The notes: generated by a model not told the origin, from the sequence alone. Counted from the stretch's first letter, positions 46,405 to 56,400 are shown. The stretch is 64,000 bases of DNA from Bradyrhizobium ontarionense (GCF_021088345.1 NZ_CP088156.1:2666001-2730000); one strand, 5' to 3'. Made by a program: numbers and translations.

Positions 46405-47546
46405 GACCGTGCGGCTCCGATCTCGTCGACGAGCGCATCGAGCAGCGCCACGACCGCGGCCTCGTCGATATTCAAGGTCAGCGACAGCCTGAGCCGCGCC
46501 GTGCCGGCCGGCACCGTCGGCGGCCGGATGCCGCGGATGTCGAAGCCGCGCAGCTGCAGGGCGCTGGCGAGGCTCATCGCGCGCGCGTTGTCGCCGACGA
46601 CGTAGGGAATGATCTGTGACGACGACCACGTCTCGCCGAAGCGCGCGACGATCTCGCGATGGGCAAAGGCCACGAGCTGCGTCAGCTTCTGCTGCCGCTC
46701 CGGCTCGTCCTGCAGGATCGCGAGCGCCTCCGTGACGGCCACCGCCATCAGCGGCGACGGCGCAGTCGCGAAGATGAAGGAGCGGCAGCGGTTGATCATG
46801 ATGTCGCGCAGTACGTGGCTCGCCGTGACCAGCGCGCCGGCCGCACCCAGCGCCTTGCCGCAGGTATGAACGACCACGATGGTCTCGCGTCCCTCATAGC
46901 GCGCGGCAAGGCCACGGCCCTGCTCGCCACGCACGCCGGTCGCATGCGCCTCGTCGATCAATAAGAAAGCATCATGGCGGTCGGCCAGCGCGACCAGATC
47001 ATCCAGCGGCGCGAGATCGCCATCCATGCTGTAGAGGCTTTCGACAACGATCCAGGGCCGGCCGACACCGCCGTCCCTCCGCCACGCCAGGATCGCGTCC
47101 TCAGCGGATTGCGGATCGTTATGCATGAACTGGCACATCTCGGCCCGGCCGGCACGCGCCCCCTCATGGGTGCTGGCGTGCACGAGCGCATCGAGCACCA
47201 GCAGGTCGTCGCGTTGCGGCAGCGTGGTGAGCACGGCGAAGTTCGCGATATAGCCACTGCCGAAAAACAGCGCGCTGTCAGCACCGAAGAATCGCGCCGC
47301 TTCCGCTTCCAGCCGCTCATGCTCCGCACAATTGCCGCGCAGCAGGCGCGAACCGCCTGCGCCGACCGGCGTGCCGGCCTCCATGGCTGCCGCGACGGCG
47401 TGCTTGATGCGCGGCGCCTGGGCCAGACCAAGATAGTCGTTGGAGGAGAAATCCAGACCGAACCTTGGACTGAGCCGCCGCAGCCGATCATCGGCCGCGA
47501 GACTCTGGAGACCGTCGGCATAGATCGCCAATCGCTCGGACGACAT
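46386..47546 (-). CDS. bioF: BioF, 8-amino-7-oxononanoate synthase
   Basis: 386 residues from the ATG at 47546, with GGAG eight bases upstream. The alpha-oxoamine synthase fold shows DFSSNDYLGLAQAPRIKHAV, GGSRLLRGNCAEHERLEAEA, DEAHATGVRGEQGRGL and the PLP lysine in VVHTCGKALGAAGALV. It condenses pimeloyl-thioester with alanine, the first committed step of the ring assembly. Located 106 bases after bioB and overlapping bioD. Confidence 0.95.
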   Translation of the reverse strand: MSSERLAIYADGLQSLAADDRLRRLSPRFGLDFSSNDYLGLAQAPRIKHAVAAAMEAGTPVGAGGSRLLRGNCAEHERLEAEAARFFGADSALFFGSGYIANFAVLTTLPQRDDLLVLDALVHASTHEGARAGRAEMCQFMHNDPQSAEDAILAWRRDGGVGRPWIVVESLYSMDGDLAPLDDLVALADRHDAFLLIDEAHATGVRGEQGRGLAARYEGRETIVVVHTCGKALGAAGALVTASHVLRDIMINRCRSFIFATAPSPLMAVAVTEALAILQDEPERQQKLTQLVAFAHREIVARFGETWSSSQIIPYVVGDNARAMSLASALQLRGFDIRGIRPPTVPAGTARLRLSLTLNIDEAAVVALLDALVDEIGAARSWRSAS

Positions 47547-47652
47547 GGGCAGGGCTCCGCTCTCGTTCGGTCAGCCGAACGCGTGGACGGGCACGACGGG
47601 CGGAGCGCGGTGGTGGCGACCGTCGCGTCGTGATCCCGACGGGGTGATCGAA

Positions 47653-48705
47653 TCAGGCCAGGGACGAAGCGTCCGCGATCCCGCTCGCACCAGACGGTGC
47701 GCCCGAACGCGCCGACAATGACGACGTCATGCCGAGGCGCGCGAGCAGATCGGCATCGCGGTCGGCTTGCGGATTGGCCGTGGTCAACAGCACGTCGCCG
47801 ATGAAGATCGAATTGGCGCCGGCGAGCAGGCACAGGCTCTGCAGCTCGTCGCTCATGTATTGCCGGCCTGCGGACAGGCGGACCACGCTGGCCGGCATCA
47901 TGATCCTGGACACCGCGATCAATCGCACCAGTGCAATCGGATCAGGTCGCGCGGCGGTGTCGTTGACCGGAACGCCCTGGACCTCGTTCCACAGATTGAT
48001 CGGGACGCTGTCGGGATGCTCATCGAGGTTGGCCAGCAGCACCAGCATGCCGAGCCGGTCGTCCACCTCCTCACCCATGCCGACGATGCCGCCGCAGCAC
48101 ACCTTGATGCCGGCGTCACGGACATGCGCGAGCGTGTCGATGCGATCCTGCAAGGTCCGGGTGGTGATGATGCGGTCGTAGAACTCGGGCGAGGTGTCGA
48201 CATTGTGGTTGTAGAAGTCGAGCCCGGCCTGCTTGAGCCGCTGCGCCTGCGGCGGGGTCAGCATCCCCAGCGTGACGCAGGTTTCCATTCCCAGGTCCTT
48301 CACCGCGCTCACCATGTCGCAGACCTGATCGAGATCGCGCTCCCGGGGGCTGCGCCACGCAGCCGCCATGCAGAAACGCTCGGCCCCCGCCGCCTTCGCC
48401 CGCCGTGCAGTGGCGACCACAACGTCGCGATCCATCAGTTTCGTCGCCTTGAGACCCGTGTCGTAATGCGCGCTCTGCGAGCAGTAGCCGCAATCCTCCG
48501 GACAGCCGCCGGTCTTGATGCTGAGCAGGCTCGCTGTCTCCAGGCGCGTGGGATCGAAGTGCCGGCGATGCACCGACTGGGCGAGGAACATCAGGTCGGG
48601 GAACGGCAGGCCGTACAACGCTTCCGCCTGGTCTCTGGTCCAATCATGGCGGACAGCTTTGCCCTGCTCCGCTTGATCAGACGACGCACCGCTCACATCA
48701 ACCAT
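47653..48705 (-). CDS. bioB: BioB, biotin synthase
   Basis: 350 residues from the ATG at 48705 ([11 protein letters not shown]), which has GGAG seven bases upstream and lies downstream of the predicted promoter; the ATG at 48738 falls inside the operator and is rejected. Radical SAM cluster [11 protein letters not shown], the second [2Fe-2S] cluster ligands and the arginine in the barrel ([20 protein letters not shown]) are present. It inserts sulfur into dethiobiotin. First gene of bioBFDA, repressed presumably by BioR. Confidence 0.95.
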   Translation of the reverse strand: MVDVSGASSDQAEQGKAVRHDWTRDQAEALYGLPFPDLMFLAQSVHRRHFDPTRLETASLLSIKTGGCPEDCGYCSQSAHYDTGLKATKLMDRDVVVATARRAKAAGAERFCMAAAWRSPRERDLDQVCDMVSAVKDLGMETCVTLGMLTPPQAQRLKQAGLDFYNHNVDTSPEFYDRIITTRTLQDRIDTLAHVRDAGIKVCCGGIVGMGEEVDDRLGMLVLLANLDEHPDSVPINLWNEVQGVPVNDTAARPDPIALVRLIAVSRIMMPASVVRLSAGRQYMSDELQSLCLLAGANSIFIGDVLLTTANPQADRDADLLARLGMTSSLSARSGAPSGASGIADASSLA

Positions 48706-48723
48706 GCCCACGCTCCACACAAA

Positions 48724-48729
48724 ATTATA
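48724..48729 (-). promoter_or_regulatory. -10 box of the bioB promoter
   Basis: TATAAT on the minus strand, placing transcription start near 48717, just before the bioB binding site. The adjacent operator covers the spacer region, so repressor binding would block RNA polymerase. Confidence 0.6.
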
Positions 48730-48732
48730 GAT

Positions 48733-48755
48733 TTTCATAGATATTATCTATGAAA
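48733..48755. promoter_or_regulatory. BioR operator at bioB (23-bp palindrome)
   Basis: Perfect 11-bp arms around one central base; it contains TTATCTATGA (9 of 10 against the BioR site TTATCTATAA). A second partial site TTATAGATTT lies at 48725-48734. It covers the bioB promoter spacer. Confidence 0.82.
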
Positions 48756-48810
48756 TCTCTGTATTTGAGCACCGTAGGTGAGGATCGCTTCCGCTGCATT
48801 GGTTTTTTCA

Positions 48811-48823
48811 ATAGATAATCTAT
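48811..48823. promoter_or_regulatory. BioR operator at bioR
   Basis: Palindrome ATAGAT-A-ATCTAT, four bases before the bioR ATG, sharing the ATAGATA/TATCTAT core with the bioB operator. This implies autoregulation. Confidence 0.75.
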
Positions 48824-48827
48824 CGCC

Positions 48828-49463
48828 ATGCAGGACGAAAATCTCACGACAGCCCACCGGATCGCGGACGCGATCACCGCACGCATCATCAGTGGCGAAC
48901 TTCTGCCGGATGCCCCGCTGCGGCAGGACCACATCGCGCGCGAGTTCAACTCCAGCCACGTGCCGGTGCGCGAAGCGTTCCGGCACCTCGAGGCGCTCTA
49001 TCTCGTGGTCGCGGCGCCGCGGCGCGGCGTCCGGGTGGCGCCGCTGGATGCGAAATCGACCAAGGAGATCGTCGAGATGCGCACAGCGCTCGAGGTCATC
49101 GCGCTGCGCAATGCCGCACCGCGCTACACGCCGGCGCATCTCGCCGCGATCGAGCTCGCGCTGATCGAGGCCGACAATGCCGAGACCATCCAGGAGTTCG
49201 AGACCGCGAACCGCGCCTTTCATCGCGCGCTGGTCACGCCTTGCGCGATGCCGCGATTGCTGGCGAGCCTCGACGGATTGCGGCTGGCCAACTCACGGCT
49301 GGTGCTGACGATGGCGCGCAACGCCGGCTGGCGCCCCCGCACCAATCAGGACCACCGGCTGATCCTGCAGGCGCTGCGCGCGCGGCAGATCGGGCAGGCC
49401 TGCGAGCTGCTGACCCGTCACAACCAGACGATCGAGCGCCTGGCGCTGCCGGGCGGCTCGTAG
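48828..49463 (+). CDS. bioR: BioR, GntR-family biotin repressor
   Basis: 211 residues. An N-terminal GntR winged helix (AHRIADAITARIISGELLPD, then SSHVPVREAFRHLEALYLV) and a C-terminal FCD helical domain (about 80-205). Divergent from bioB, with matching palindromes at both promoters. This is the arrangement described for BioR, the alphaproteobacterial regulator of biotin genes that replaces BirA's regulatory role. Effector not deducible from sequence. The FCD domain usually binds metal and a carboxylate. Confidence 0.88.
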   Translation: MQDENLTTAHRIADAITARIISGELLPDAPLRQDHIAREFNSSHVPVREAFRHLEALYLVVAAPRRGVRVAPLDAKSTKEIVEMRTALEVIALRNAAPRYTPAHLAAIELALIEADNAETIQEFETANRAFHRALVTPCAMPRLLASLDGLRLANSRLVLTMARNAGWRPRTNQDHRLILQALRARQIGQACELLTRHNQTIERLALPGGS

Positions 49464-49598
49464 CTCTGCGCAGAGGATCTGACGGTTAGCTTGGGCGCAC
49501 TGCTGTCCCCCGAACGTCCGGGGGCCAGTCTGCTTTGAGTGGACCGCATGGGCCGTGCGCTACCGTGACATGAATTTGATTTGATGGCCGGTGTGCCC

Positions 49599-49617
49599 CA
49601 GATAGCTGCCGACTTGC
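49599..49617 (+). repeat. Direct repeat, left copy
   Basis: CAGATAGCTGCCGACTTGC, identical to the copy at 50813-50831. With one mismatch the match extends to 22 bases. It brackets the hydrolase gene. Origin unknown. Confidence 0.6.
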
Positions 49618-49717
49618 CGCACCACGAAATCTCGCCGAATTTGGGCCAACAACAGACGTAGCTTTCGCAGAGGCGGCCGGGTAGTTTTGCTCCGTCAAGG
49701 CGAAGCGAAGGCCTCCG

Positions 49718-50716
49718 ATGTACCGGATCTTATGCTTAGCAGTAGCAGCGTTCCTGTACGGAATGGCGGCCGGACTTTCCCAGCCGCCACAGGCAGGCAC
49801 AACCACAATCACGTTTCAGTCGGCCACCTACGGCGACATGCGCCAGCTTTTAGCGCGAGAGGCTACTACCGGTCGGGTGACGATCAAGGCCACCCTCGTT
49901 CTTCCCGAACAGGTGAAGGACCAGTACCCTGCCATCGTCGTGGTACACACGCTCGCCGGCTATCGCGATGCAAACGAAGGTTATGTGGCCGCCGAATTGC
50001 GCAAGGCAGGCTTCGCGACATTGACTTATGACAGTTTTGCCGCGCGCGGAACCACGGGCGCAGCCCTGCAGGGATCACCAGGATATCTGCCGATTGGCGT
50101 TGCGGACGCATACGCCGCACTGCGCTTTCTTTCCGGCGACAGTCGGATCGACGCTGGGCACATTGCGATCATTGGGTTCTCGTATGGCGCTGAAGTGGCC
50201 CATCTTGCGGCGATGGAGCCACTGCGATCGGCGCTCAATCCCGGACCGGAGCGGTTTGTCGCCCACGTCGCATTTTATCCCGGAGGCACTTTTGGCGCGA
50301 TTGCCAATCCGGGCGCCTATACCGGCTCCCCGATCCTGATGCTGCTTGGCGACAAGGACGACAATCTTCCGCTGACAAAGGTCCACAGTTACCTCGCCTA
50401 CGCGCGCGCCGCCGGGGCGCCAACTCCGATCCAGACCGTAATCTATCCGGGCGCCTACCACGCATGGACGGTCCCCGACCTCACTACTGCTCGCTTCTAC
50501 CCGGACCTCGTCAGCACAAAAAAATGTCCGCTCCTCCTATTGGGACCGAATCGGCCGGCCTTGCTGATCGACGGAGAGCCGAAGCCATTCGATCCAGCCG
50601 CCTTTGGAGCCTGCCTTGCCGCAGCGCCCGGCTATTCGATGGGATTTGACGCGGCGGTTCGCGCCCAGTCGATCGCTGATACGATTTCCTTCCTTCAACG
50701 AACCCTGCGGCCGTAG
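49718..50716 (+). CDS. Exported dienelactone-hydrolase-family protein
   Basis: 332 residues with a signal peptide (YRILCLAVAAFLYGMAAGLS). An alpha/beta hydrolase with nucleophile serine in IIGFSYGAEVAHL, an acid near LLGDKDDNLPL and histidine in YPGAYHAWTVPDL. Dienelactone hydrolases normally carry Cys; Ser here indicates an esterase-like member. GC looks lower than in neighbours, and a 19-bp direct repeat brackets the gene with about 1.2 kb between copies, which suggests insertion of a small cassette. No operon partner. Substrate unknown. Confidence 0.8.
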   Translation: MYRILCLAVAAFLYGMAAGLSQPPQAGTTTITFQSATYGDMRQLLAREATTGRVTIKATLVLPEQVKDQYPAIVVVHTLAGYRDANEGYVAAELRKAGFATLTYDSFAARGTTGAALQGSPGYLPIGVADAYAALRFLSGDSRIDAGHIAIIGFSYGAEVAHLAAMEPLRSALNPGPERFVAHVAFYPGGTFGAIANPGAYTGSPILMLLGDKDDNLPLTKVHSYLAYARAAGAPTPIQTVIYPGAYHAWTVPDLTTARFYPDLVSTKKCPLLLLGPNRPALLIDGEPKPFDPAAFGACLAAAPGYSMGFDAAVRAQSIADTISFLQRTLRP

Positions 50717-50812
50717 CGCCAGCGTCGTCCCTGCAAATTCAAACGTCACGACGCCCGCTTAGGGTCACGAGCTGCCTTCCCGAAGGCGTTAGCGCCACGG
50801 CCACTATACCCT

Positions 50813-50831
50813 CAGATAGCTGCCGACTTGC
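50813..50831 (+). repeat. Direct repeat, right copy
   Basis: Second exact copy of CAGATAGCTGCCGACTTGC, between the hydrolase and the dehydrogenase paralogue. See the left copy at 49599. Confidence 0.6.
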
Positions 50832-50967
50832 TGTGCCGCGCAAGTTGGTGGACTCGGGTCGCGCCCGCTTGTGCGCTTTGGCGCCTCATTTTAGCTGACA
50901 CATGCAAGGCAGTCCGCTCGGAAAACCGTCAGCCCCTCTGTTCAGAGGTCCTAGCCTCCGTCGACGC

Positions 50968-52026
50968 TCACGCTTGCAGCCGCGCCGTGATCGCAGCTGC
51001 GGCCTCGGCAGTGCCGAGCGAACCACCGATATCCTGCGTGGACTGGCCTTGCCCGATCGCGTCAGCAACAGCGGCTTCGATGGCGGCGGCCGCCGAGACG
51101 AAGCGCGGCTGACGGGTGCGCGTGCCGTGCCAGTCCAGAAGCAGCGCCGCCGACAGGATCAACGACACCGGATTGGCGATGCCTCGTCCGGCGATGTCCG
51201 GCGCGGAGCCGTGCGCAGCCTGCGCCATCGCATGGTCAGCGCCCATGTTGAGCGCGCCACCGAGCCCGAGGCTGCCGGATAGCTCGGCCGTCAGATCGGA
51301 GAGGATGTCGCCGAACATGTTGGTGGTGACCAGCACGTCGAAACGGCCGGGCTCGCGCACCACATGCGCCATGGCGGCATCGACCAGCACCTCGTCGACC
51401 GCGAGCTCGGGATAGCGCGAGGCCGTCGCTTTGCAAATGTCGAGGAACATGCCGTCGCCCATCCTGAGCACATTGGCCTTGTGCACGATGGTCAGATGTT
51501 TGCGCCGTTTCATCGCGAGCTGGCATGCGACCTCGGCGATGCGCTCGCAGCACGGCCGCGTGATCCGCCGCATCGAGATCACGACATCGGGGGTCACGCG
51601 CAGCTCGGCATTGCCCTCCTCCATGTTGCGGTCGGCATAGAAGCCCTCGGTGTTCTCGCGCACGACGACGAGATCGAAATCGCCGACCCGGTTGGTCCGT
51701 CCCGGATAGGTGCGCGCGGGGCGGATGTTGGCGAACAGATCGAGGCTCTTGCGGAAATGCCGCGATGGATTGATCTCGCCGCGCGCCTCGTCCTTGAAGT
51801 CGAAGGTCGCCGTCGGTCCGAGGATCAGGCCGTCAGCGGCCTTCACGAGACCAAGCAGGTCCGGCCGCACGGTGGTGCCGAACCGTGCCAGGCTCGCGTG
51901 ACCTACCGCATGCTCGTCGAGCACGAGGCCGAGCTGGAACTGCTCGGACGCGGCGCGCAGCACCTGCGATGTCGCCGTCGTGATTTCCGGTCCGATGCCG
52001 TCTCCCGGCAGAACGACAACATGCAT
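50968..52026 (-). CDS. Isocitrate/isopropylmalate dehydrogenase-family enzyme, second paralogue
   Basis: 352 residues from MHVVVLPGDGIGPE. Family features are VVVRENTEGFYADRN, the lysine in TIVHKANVLRMGDG, FGDILSDLTAELSGSLG and HGSAPDIAGRGIANP. It is only moderately similar to the enzyme at 12406-13485, so it is not a recent duplication. Tartrate/D-malate dehydrogenase or homoisocitrate-like substrates are possible. It is divergent from an MFS pump with about 180 bases between. Confidence 0.8.
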   Translation of the reverse strand: MHVVVLPGDGIGPEITTATSQVLRAASEQFQLGLVLDEHAVGHASLARFGTTVRPDLLGLVKAADGLILGPTATFDFKDEARGEINPSRHFRKSLDLFANIRPARTYPGRTNRVGDFDLVVVRENTEGFYADRNMEEGNAELRVTPDVVISMRRITRPCCERIAEVACQLAMKRRKHLTIVHKANVLRMGDGMFLDICKATASRYPELAVDEVLVDAAMAHVVREPGRFDVLVTTNMFGDILSDLTAELSGSLGLGGALNMGADHAMAQAAHGSAPDIAGRGIANPVSLILSAALLLDWHGTRTRQPRFVSAAAAIEAAVADAIGQGQSTQDIGGSLGTAEAAAAITARLQA

Positions 52027-52207
52027 GGCGGCTCCCTCACCTCGCGACGACGATGCGCCCGTTTCAGCATGACGGCACCGGCGCTGTCACCCCGGTTGTT
52101 GAGCCTGCCGCCGTGCACGCATGCGCCCATGCGCGCGAAATGGCTGGGGCGCTCGCCCGGTCCCGTGTACATCCTCAACCGGACGCACCCGCCAACCGAA
52201 GGTCTCC

Positions 52208-53614
52208 ATGTCCAGCCGCAAACACGCTCCAAAGCTCGCGATGGCCAGCGACGGCTCCGCCGACGGACTGCCGCCGCGACAGCGGCCATGGGCGATTGCC
52301 GCGATCTTCACGGCACTCTCCATGGCTTCGCTCGATGTCGCCATTGCCAACATCGCGCTGCCGTCGATCTCGGCCGATCTGCACGTCTCGCCGGCCGAGG
52401 TGGTCTGGGTCGTCAACATCTACCAGATCGCATTGGTCGCAACGCTGCTGCCGCTCGGCGCGCTCGGCGAGATCGTCGGCCACCAGCGCATCTATCTCGG
52501 CGGCCTGCTGCTGTTCACGCTGGCCTCGGTCGGTTGTGCGCTGGCCTGGTCGCTGCCGACGCTCGTCGTCGCCCGCGCGCTTCAGGGCCTCGGCGCCAGC
52601 GGCATCATGAGCGTCAACACCGCGCTGGTGCGCTATGTCTATCCCGGCAAGATGCTCGGCCGCGGTCTCGGCCACAATGCGCTGGTGGTCGGCATCTCCT
52701 TCACCTTCGGACCGACGATTGCTTCCGCCATTCTCTCGCTCGGCGCGTGGCCGTGGCTGTTCGCGATCAATCTTCCGTTTGGCGTCATCGCCATCCTGAT
52801 CGGCATGAAGATGCTGCCGCGCACGCCGCGCGCTGATCACGGCTTCGACTTCCTCGGCGCCGGGCTCGCCGCGCTATGCCTAGGGCTCTTCATCACCGGC
52901 ATCGGCAGCGCCGCCCACGGCGCGACGCCGCCGACGGTCGTAGCCGAACTGGTCGGTGCTCTCGTGCTCGGCGTCATTCTCACCCGGCGCCAGGCCGATC
53001 ATCCGGCACCGATGCTGCCGATCGACCTGTTCCGCCGCGGCGTGTTCGCGCTGTCGGCGGCGACCGCGGTGTGTTCCTTCTCCGTGCAGGGCCTCGGCTT
53101 CGTCTCCCTGCCCTTCTACTTCGAGGACATATTGCAGCGCTCGCAGGTCGAGACCGGGTTCTTCATGACGCCCTGGCCGCTCGCAGTCACGATCATGGCG
53201 CCGATCGCCGGCCGGCTGTCGGACCGCTTTCCCGCCGGCCTGCTCGGCGGCATCGGCCTCGTGATGCTCGGAACCGGCATGGCGCTGCTGGCGCTGCTGC
53301 CGGACAACCCCAGCATTGCGAACATCGTCTGGCGCATGCTGATCTGCGGCATCGGGTTCGGCTTCTTCCAGGCGCCGAATATGAAGGCCATCATGTCAAG
53401 CGCACCGCCGCATCGCAGCGGCGGGGCCAGCGGCATCGTCGCGACCGCGCGGCTGACGGGACAGACCACGGGGGCGGCGTTGGCCGCACTCTGCTTCAGC
53501 CTTGCGGGGCGCGACGGGGCGACCTTGGCGCTGGCACTCGGCGCGGGCTTCGCCGCGCTCGGCAGCGTCATGAGCTTCCTGCGGCTGGCGGTTGCACCTC
53601 CGCGCGGCTCGTAA
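52208..53614 (+). CDS. MFS transporter, drug/multidrug efflux type
   Basis: 468 residues from the ATG at 52208. About 14 membrane helices, with [20 protein letters not shown] at the first helix, which carries the antiporter motif-D pattern LDxxxxNxAxP, and the motif-C region [20 protein letters not shown]. This matches the DHA2 (EmrB/QacA) subfamily of proton-driven efflux pumps. No membrane-fusion partner (EmrA) is adjacent. Substrate unknown. Confidence 0.83.
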   Translation: MSSRKHAPKLAMASDGSADGLPPRQRPWAIAAIFTALSMASLDVAIANIALPSISADLHVSPAEVVWVVNIYQIALVATLLPLGALGEIVGHQRIYLGGLLLFTLASVGCALAWSLPTLVVARALQGLGASGIMSVNTALVRYVYPGKMLGRGLGHNALVVGISFTFGPTIASAILSLGAWPWLFAINLPFGVIAILIGMKMLPRTPRADHGFDFLGAGLAALCLGLFITGIGSAAHGATPPTVVAELVGALVLGVILTRRQADHPAPMLPIDLFRRGVFALSAATAVCSFSVQGLGFVSLPFYFEDILQRSQVETGFFMTPWPLAVTIMAPIAGRLSDRFPAGLLGGIGLVMLGTGMALLALLPDNPSIANIVWRMLICGIGFGFFQAPNMKAIMSSAPPHRSGGASGIVATARLTGQTTGAALAALCFSLAGRDGATLALALGAGFAALGSVMSFLRLAVAPPRGS

Positions 53615-53750
53615 GGTCGAGCAACCAACAACCCCAGGCCATCACGAATCTTCCGAGCCGCAAACGCATATTCTTGATTTGAACGATTCCATCGTTCGCG
53701 CCAGAGTGGGCCCTCAGTTCAACTGGCGAGTTGAACGAAAGGGATCTGCG

Positions 53751-54200
53751 ATGGCAAACCTGACGATTAACGGCAAAGTCTATAATCTCGACGTCGAAGC
53801 CGACACGCCGCTGCTGTGGGCGATCCGCGAGAACGCCGGATTGACCGGCACCAAATACGGCTGCGGCATTGCACAATGCGGCGCCTGCACCGTGCATCTC
53901 GACGGCGTCGCCGTCCGCTCCTGCGGCATCACCGTGTCCGAGGCGGTGGGCAAGCAGATCACGACCATCGAAGGGCTGGCGAGCGAGAGCGGCCTGCACA
54001 AGGTGCAGCAGGCCTGGCTGGAAAACGACGTTCCGCAATGCGGCTATTGCCAGAGCGGCATGATCATGGCCGTCACCGCGCTGCTGAAGGACAATCCGAA
54101 GCCGAGCGATCAGGACATCAACGACGCCATCACCAACATCTGCCGCTGTGGAACCTTCGCGCAGGTGCGCGAGGCGATCCACGCCGCCGCCAACGCCTGA
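53751..54200 (+). CDS. iorA: Isoquinoline 1-oxidoreductase-type small subunit, [2Fe-2S] protein
   Basis: 149 residues from the ATG at 53751, with AAAGGGA upstream; the longer frame from 53592 is rejected. Two iron-sulfur clusters: the plant-type [14 protein letters not shown], then the helical cluster with [13 protein letters not shown] and [13 protein letters not shown]. It passes electrons from the molybdenum subunit encoded 10 bases downstream. No flavin subunit is encoded, as in IorAB-type hydroxylases that use a quinone or cytochrome. Confidence 0.9.
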   Translation: MANLTINGKVYNLDVEADTPLLWAIRENAGLTGTKYGCGIAQCGACTVHLDGVAVRSCGITVSEAVGKQITTIEGLASESGLHKVQQAWLENDVPQCGYCQSGMIMAVTALLKDNPKPSDQDINDAITNICRCGTFAQVREAIHAAANA

Positions 54201-54210
54201 GGAGCTCAGC

Positions 54211-56394
54211 ATGAACCAGCATGTGACGCCGCGCCTCAACCGCCGTTCCTTCGTCATCGGCACCGCCGCGCTCGGCGGCGGCCTGGCGCTTGGTCTCGAC
54301 ATCCCCTTCGGCGGCCCGCAGATCGTGCGCGCCGCGGATGGCTCCCCCGAGGTCAACGCATGGGTCGTGATCCGGCCCGACGACACTGTCGTGATCCGCG
54401 TCGCCCGCTCCGAGATGGGCCAGGGCACCCTGACGGGTCTCGCCCAGCTCGTGGCCGAGGAGCTCGCCTGCGACTGGAGCAAGGTGACGACTGAATATCC
54501 GACGCCCGGCCAGAACGTCGCGCGCAAGCGCGTCTGGGGCGACTTCTCCACCGGCGGCAGCCGCGGCATCCGCAGCTCGCAGGACTACGTGCGCAAGGGC
54601 GGCGCCGCCGCGCGCATGATGCTGATCCAGGCCGCCGCCGATCAATGGAAGGTGCCATCAGCCGAATGCACCGCCGCCAACAGCGTCATCACGCACAAGG
54701 CGTCGGCCCGCACCACGACCTACGGCAAGGTCGCCGAGGCCGCCGCCAAGCTGACGCCGCCTGTCGACGTCAAGCTGAAGGATCCGAAGGACTGGACCCT
54801 GATCGGCAAGGGCGTCAAGCGGCTCGACACCGCCGACAAGGTCACCGGCGCGATGATCTACGGCGCCGACGTCACGCTGCCGAACATGCTCAACGCCGCG
54901 ATCAAGGATTGTCCGGTCACCGGCGGCAAGCTGAAGAGCTATGACGAGGCCAAGATCGCCGGCATGAAGGGCGTCAAGAAGGTGGTGCCGGTCGGGGCCA
55001 CCGCCGTCGCTGTGATCGCCGACACCTGGTGGCACGCGAAGACGGCGCTCGACGCGCTGCCGATCGTCTGGGACGAAGGCGACAACGCCAAGGTCTCCTC
55101 GGCGTCGATCGGAAAATGGCTGGCGGAAGGATTGGAGTCCGGGCCGGCCTATGTCGGCAACGAGAACGGCGACGCCAAGGCTGCGCTCGGAAACGCGGTG
55201 AAGAAGGTCGAGGCGGTCTACAACTATCCGTACCAGAACCACGCCACCATGGAGCCGATGAACGCGACGGCGGTCTACACCGCGGATCGCTGCGAGGTGT
55301 GGTGCGGCACGCAGAACGGCGAAGCGGCATTCGCCGCCGTGCTCGAAGCCTCAGGCCTGCCGGCGGAGAAGTGCGAGGTCCACAAGCTGATCCTCGGCGG
55401 CGGCTTCGGCCGGCGCGGCCAGACCGACTATGTCCGCCAGGCGGTGCTGATCGCCAGGGAGATGCCGGGCACGCCGGTCAAGCTGATCTGGTCGCGCGAG
55501 GAGGACATGACGCATGGCCGCTATCACCCGATCACGCAGTGCAAGCTGACCGGCGGCTTCGACGCCGACAACAACCTGACAGCGCTGCACATGCGGATCT
55601 CCGGCCAGTCGATCCTGTTCAGCCTGCGGCCCGATGCGCTCGTCAACGGCAAGGATCCGGCGACCTTCCAGGGACTCGGCGCGACCGGCGAGGCCACGAT
55701 CGGCTACTCCGTGCCCAACCTCCTGATTGAGCATTCGATGCGCAACCCGCATATCAATCCGGGCTTCTGGCGCGGCGTCAACGTGAACCAGAACGCGATC
55801 TATCTCGAATGCTTCATGGATGAGCTCGCCGACGCGGCCGGCCAGGATCCGCTGGAGTTCCGACGCAAGCTGATGGCCGATCATCCGAAGCATCTCGCGG
55901 TGCTCAATGCCGTGGCGGAGAAGATCGGCTGGGGTACGCCCGCCCCCGAAGGCGTGCATCGCGGGCTGGCGCAGCTCCACGGCTATGGCAGCTATGTCGC
56001 CGGCGCCGCCGAGATCTCGGTGGTCGACGGCACCAAGATCAAGATCCACCGCATCGTCGCCTCCACCGATCCGGGCTACGTCGTCAACCCGGCGCAGGTG
56101 GAACGGCAGATCGCCGGCTCGTTCGTCTACGGGCTGTCGGCGCTGTTCTACGGCGGCTGCACCGTCAAGGACGGGCGCATCGAGCAGACCAACTTCGACA
56201 CCTACAATTCGATGCGCATCAACGAGATGCCGAAGGTGGAAGCGATCATGATCCCGAGCGGCGGATTCTGGGGCGGCGTCGGCGAGCCGACCATCGGCGT
56301 CGCAGCGCCTGCGGTGCTGAATGCATATTTCGCCGCGACGGGAAAACGCATCCGCTCAGTGCCGCTGCGCGACCAGAACATCACCTTTGCATGA
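54211..56394 (+). CDS. iorB: Isoquinoline 1-oxidoreductase-type large subunit, molybdopterin protein
   Basis: 727 residues from the ATG at 54211. A twin-arginine signal, LNRRSFVIGTAALGG, points to export to the periplasm. Molybdopterin-binding features are GQGTLTGLAQLVAEELACDW, NHATMEPMNATAVY, LGGGFGRRGQTDY and the catalytic glutamate in GVGEPTIGVAAPAVL. It oxidises an N-heterocycle or aldehyde with water as oxygen source. Paired with iorA. The following sox genes encode periplasmic cytochromes that could accept its electrons, but a stem-loop separates the two groups. Confidence 0.88.
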   Translation: MNQHVTPRLNRRSFVIGTAALGGGLALGLDIPFGGPQIVRAADGSPEVNAWVVIRPDDTVVIRVARSEMGQGTLTGLAQLVAEELACDWSKVTTEYPTPGQNVARKRVWGDFSTGGSRGIRSSQDYVRKGGAAARMMLIQAAADQWKVPSAECTAANSVITHKASARTTTYGKVAEAAAKLTPPVDVKLKDPKDWTLIGKGVKRLDTADKVTGAMIYGADVTLPNMLNAAIKDCPVTGGKLKSYDEAKIAGMKGVKKVVPVGATAVAVIADTWWHAKTALDALPIVWDEGDNAKVSSASIGKWLAEGLESGPAYVGNENGDAKAALGNAVKKVEAVYNYPYQNHATMEPMNATAVYTADRCEVWCGTQNGEAAFAAVLEASGLPAEKCEVHKLILGGGFGRRGQTDYVRQAVLIAREMPGTPVKLIWSREEDMTHGRYHPITQCKLTGGFDADNNLTALHMRISGQSILFSLRPDALVNGKDPATFQGLGATGEATIGYSVPNLLIEHSMRNPHINPGFWRGVNVNQNAIYLECFMDELADAAGQDPLEFRRKLMADHPKHLAVLNAVAEKIGWGTPAPEGVHRGLAQLHGYGSYVAGAAEISVVDGTKIKIHRIVASTDPGYVVNPAQVERQIAGSFVYGLSALFYGGCTVKDGRIEQTNFDTYNSMRINEMPKVEAIMIPSGGFWGGVGEPTIGVAAPAVLNAYFAATGKRIRSVPLRDQNITFA

Positions 56395-56400
56395 GACAAG

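Noticed and set aside
48706..48738. Upstream ATG of bioB at 48738
   Set aside because: It lies inside the operator palindrome and upstream of the predicted transcription start; the ATG at 48705 has a proper binding site.
49575..49590. TTTGATTTGATGG as a FixK half-site
   Set aside because: There is no opposite ATCAA half at the right spacing.
49599..50831. Direct repeats as attachment sites or insertion sequence ends
   Set aside because: No integrase, transposase, tRNA or terminal inverted repeats are visible; it is kept only as an unexplained repeat.
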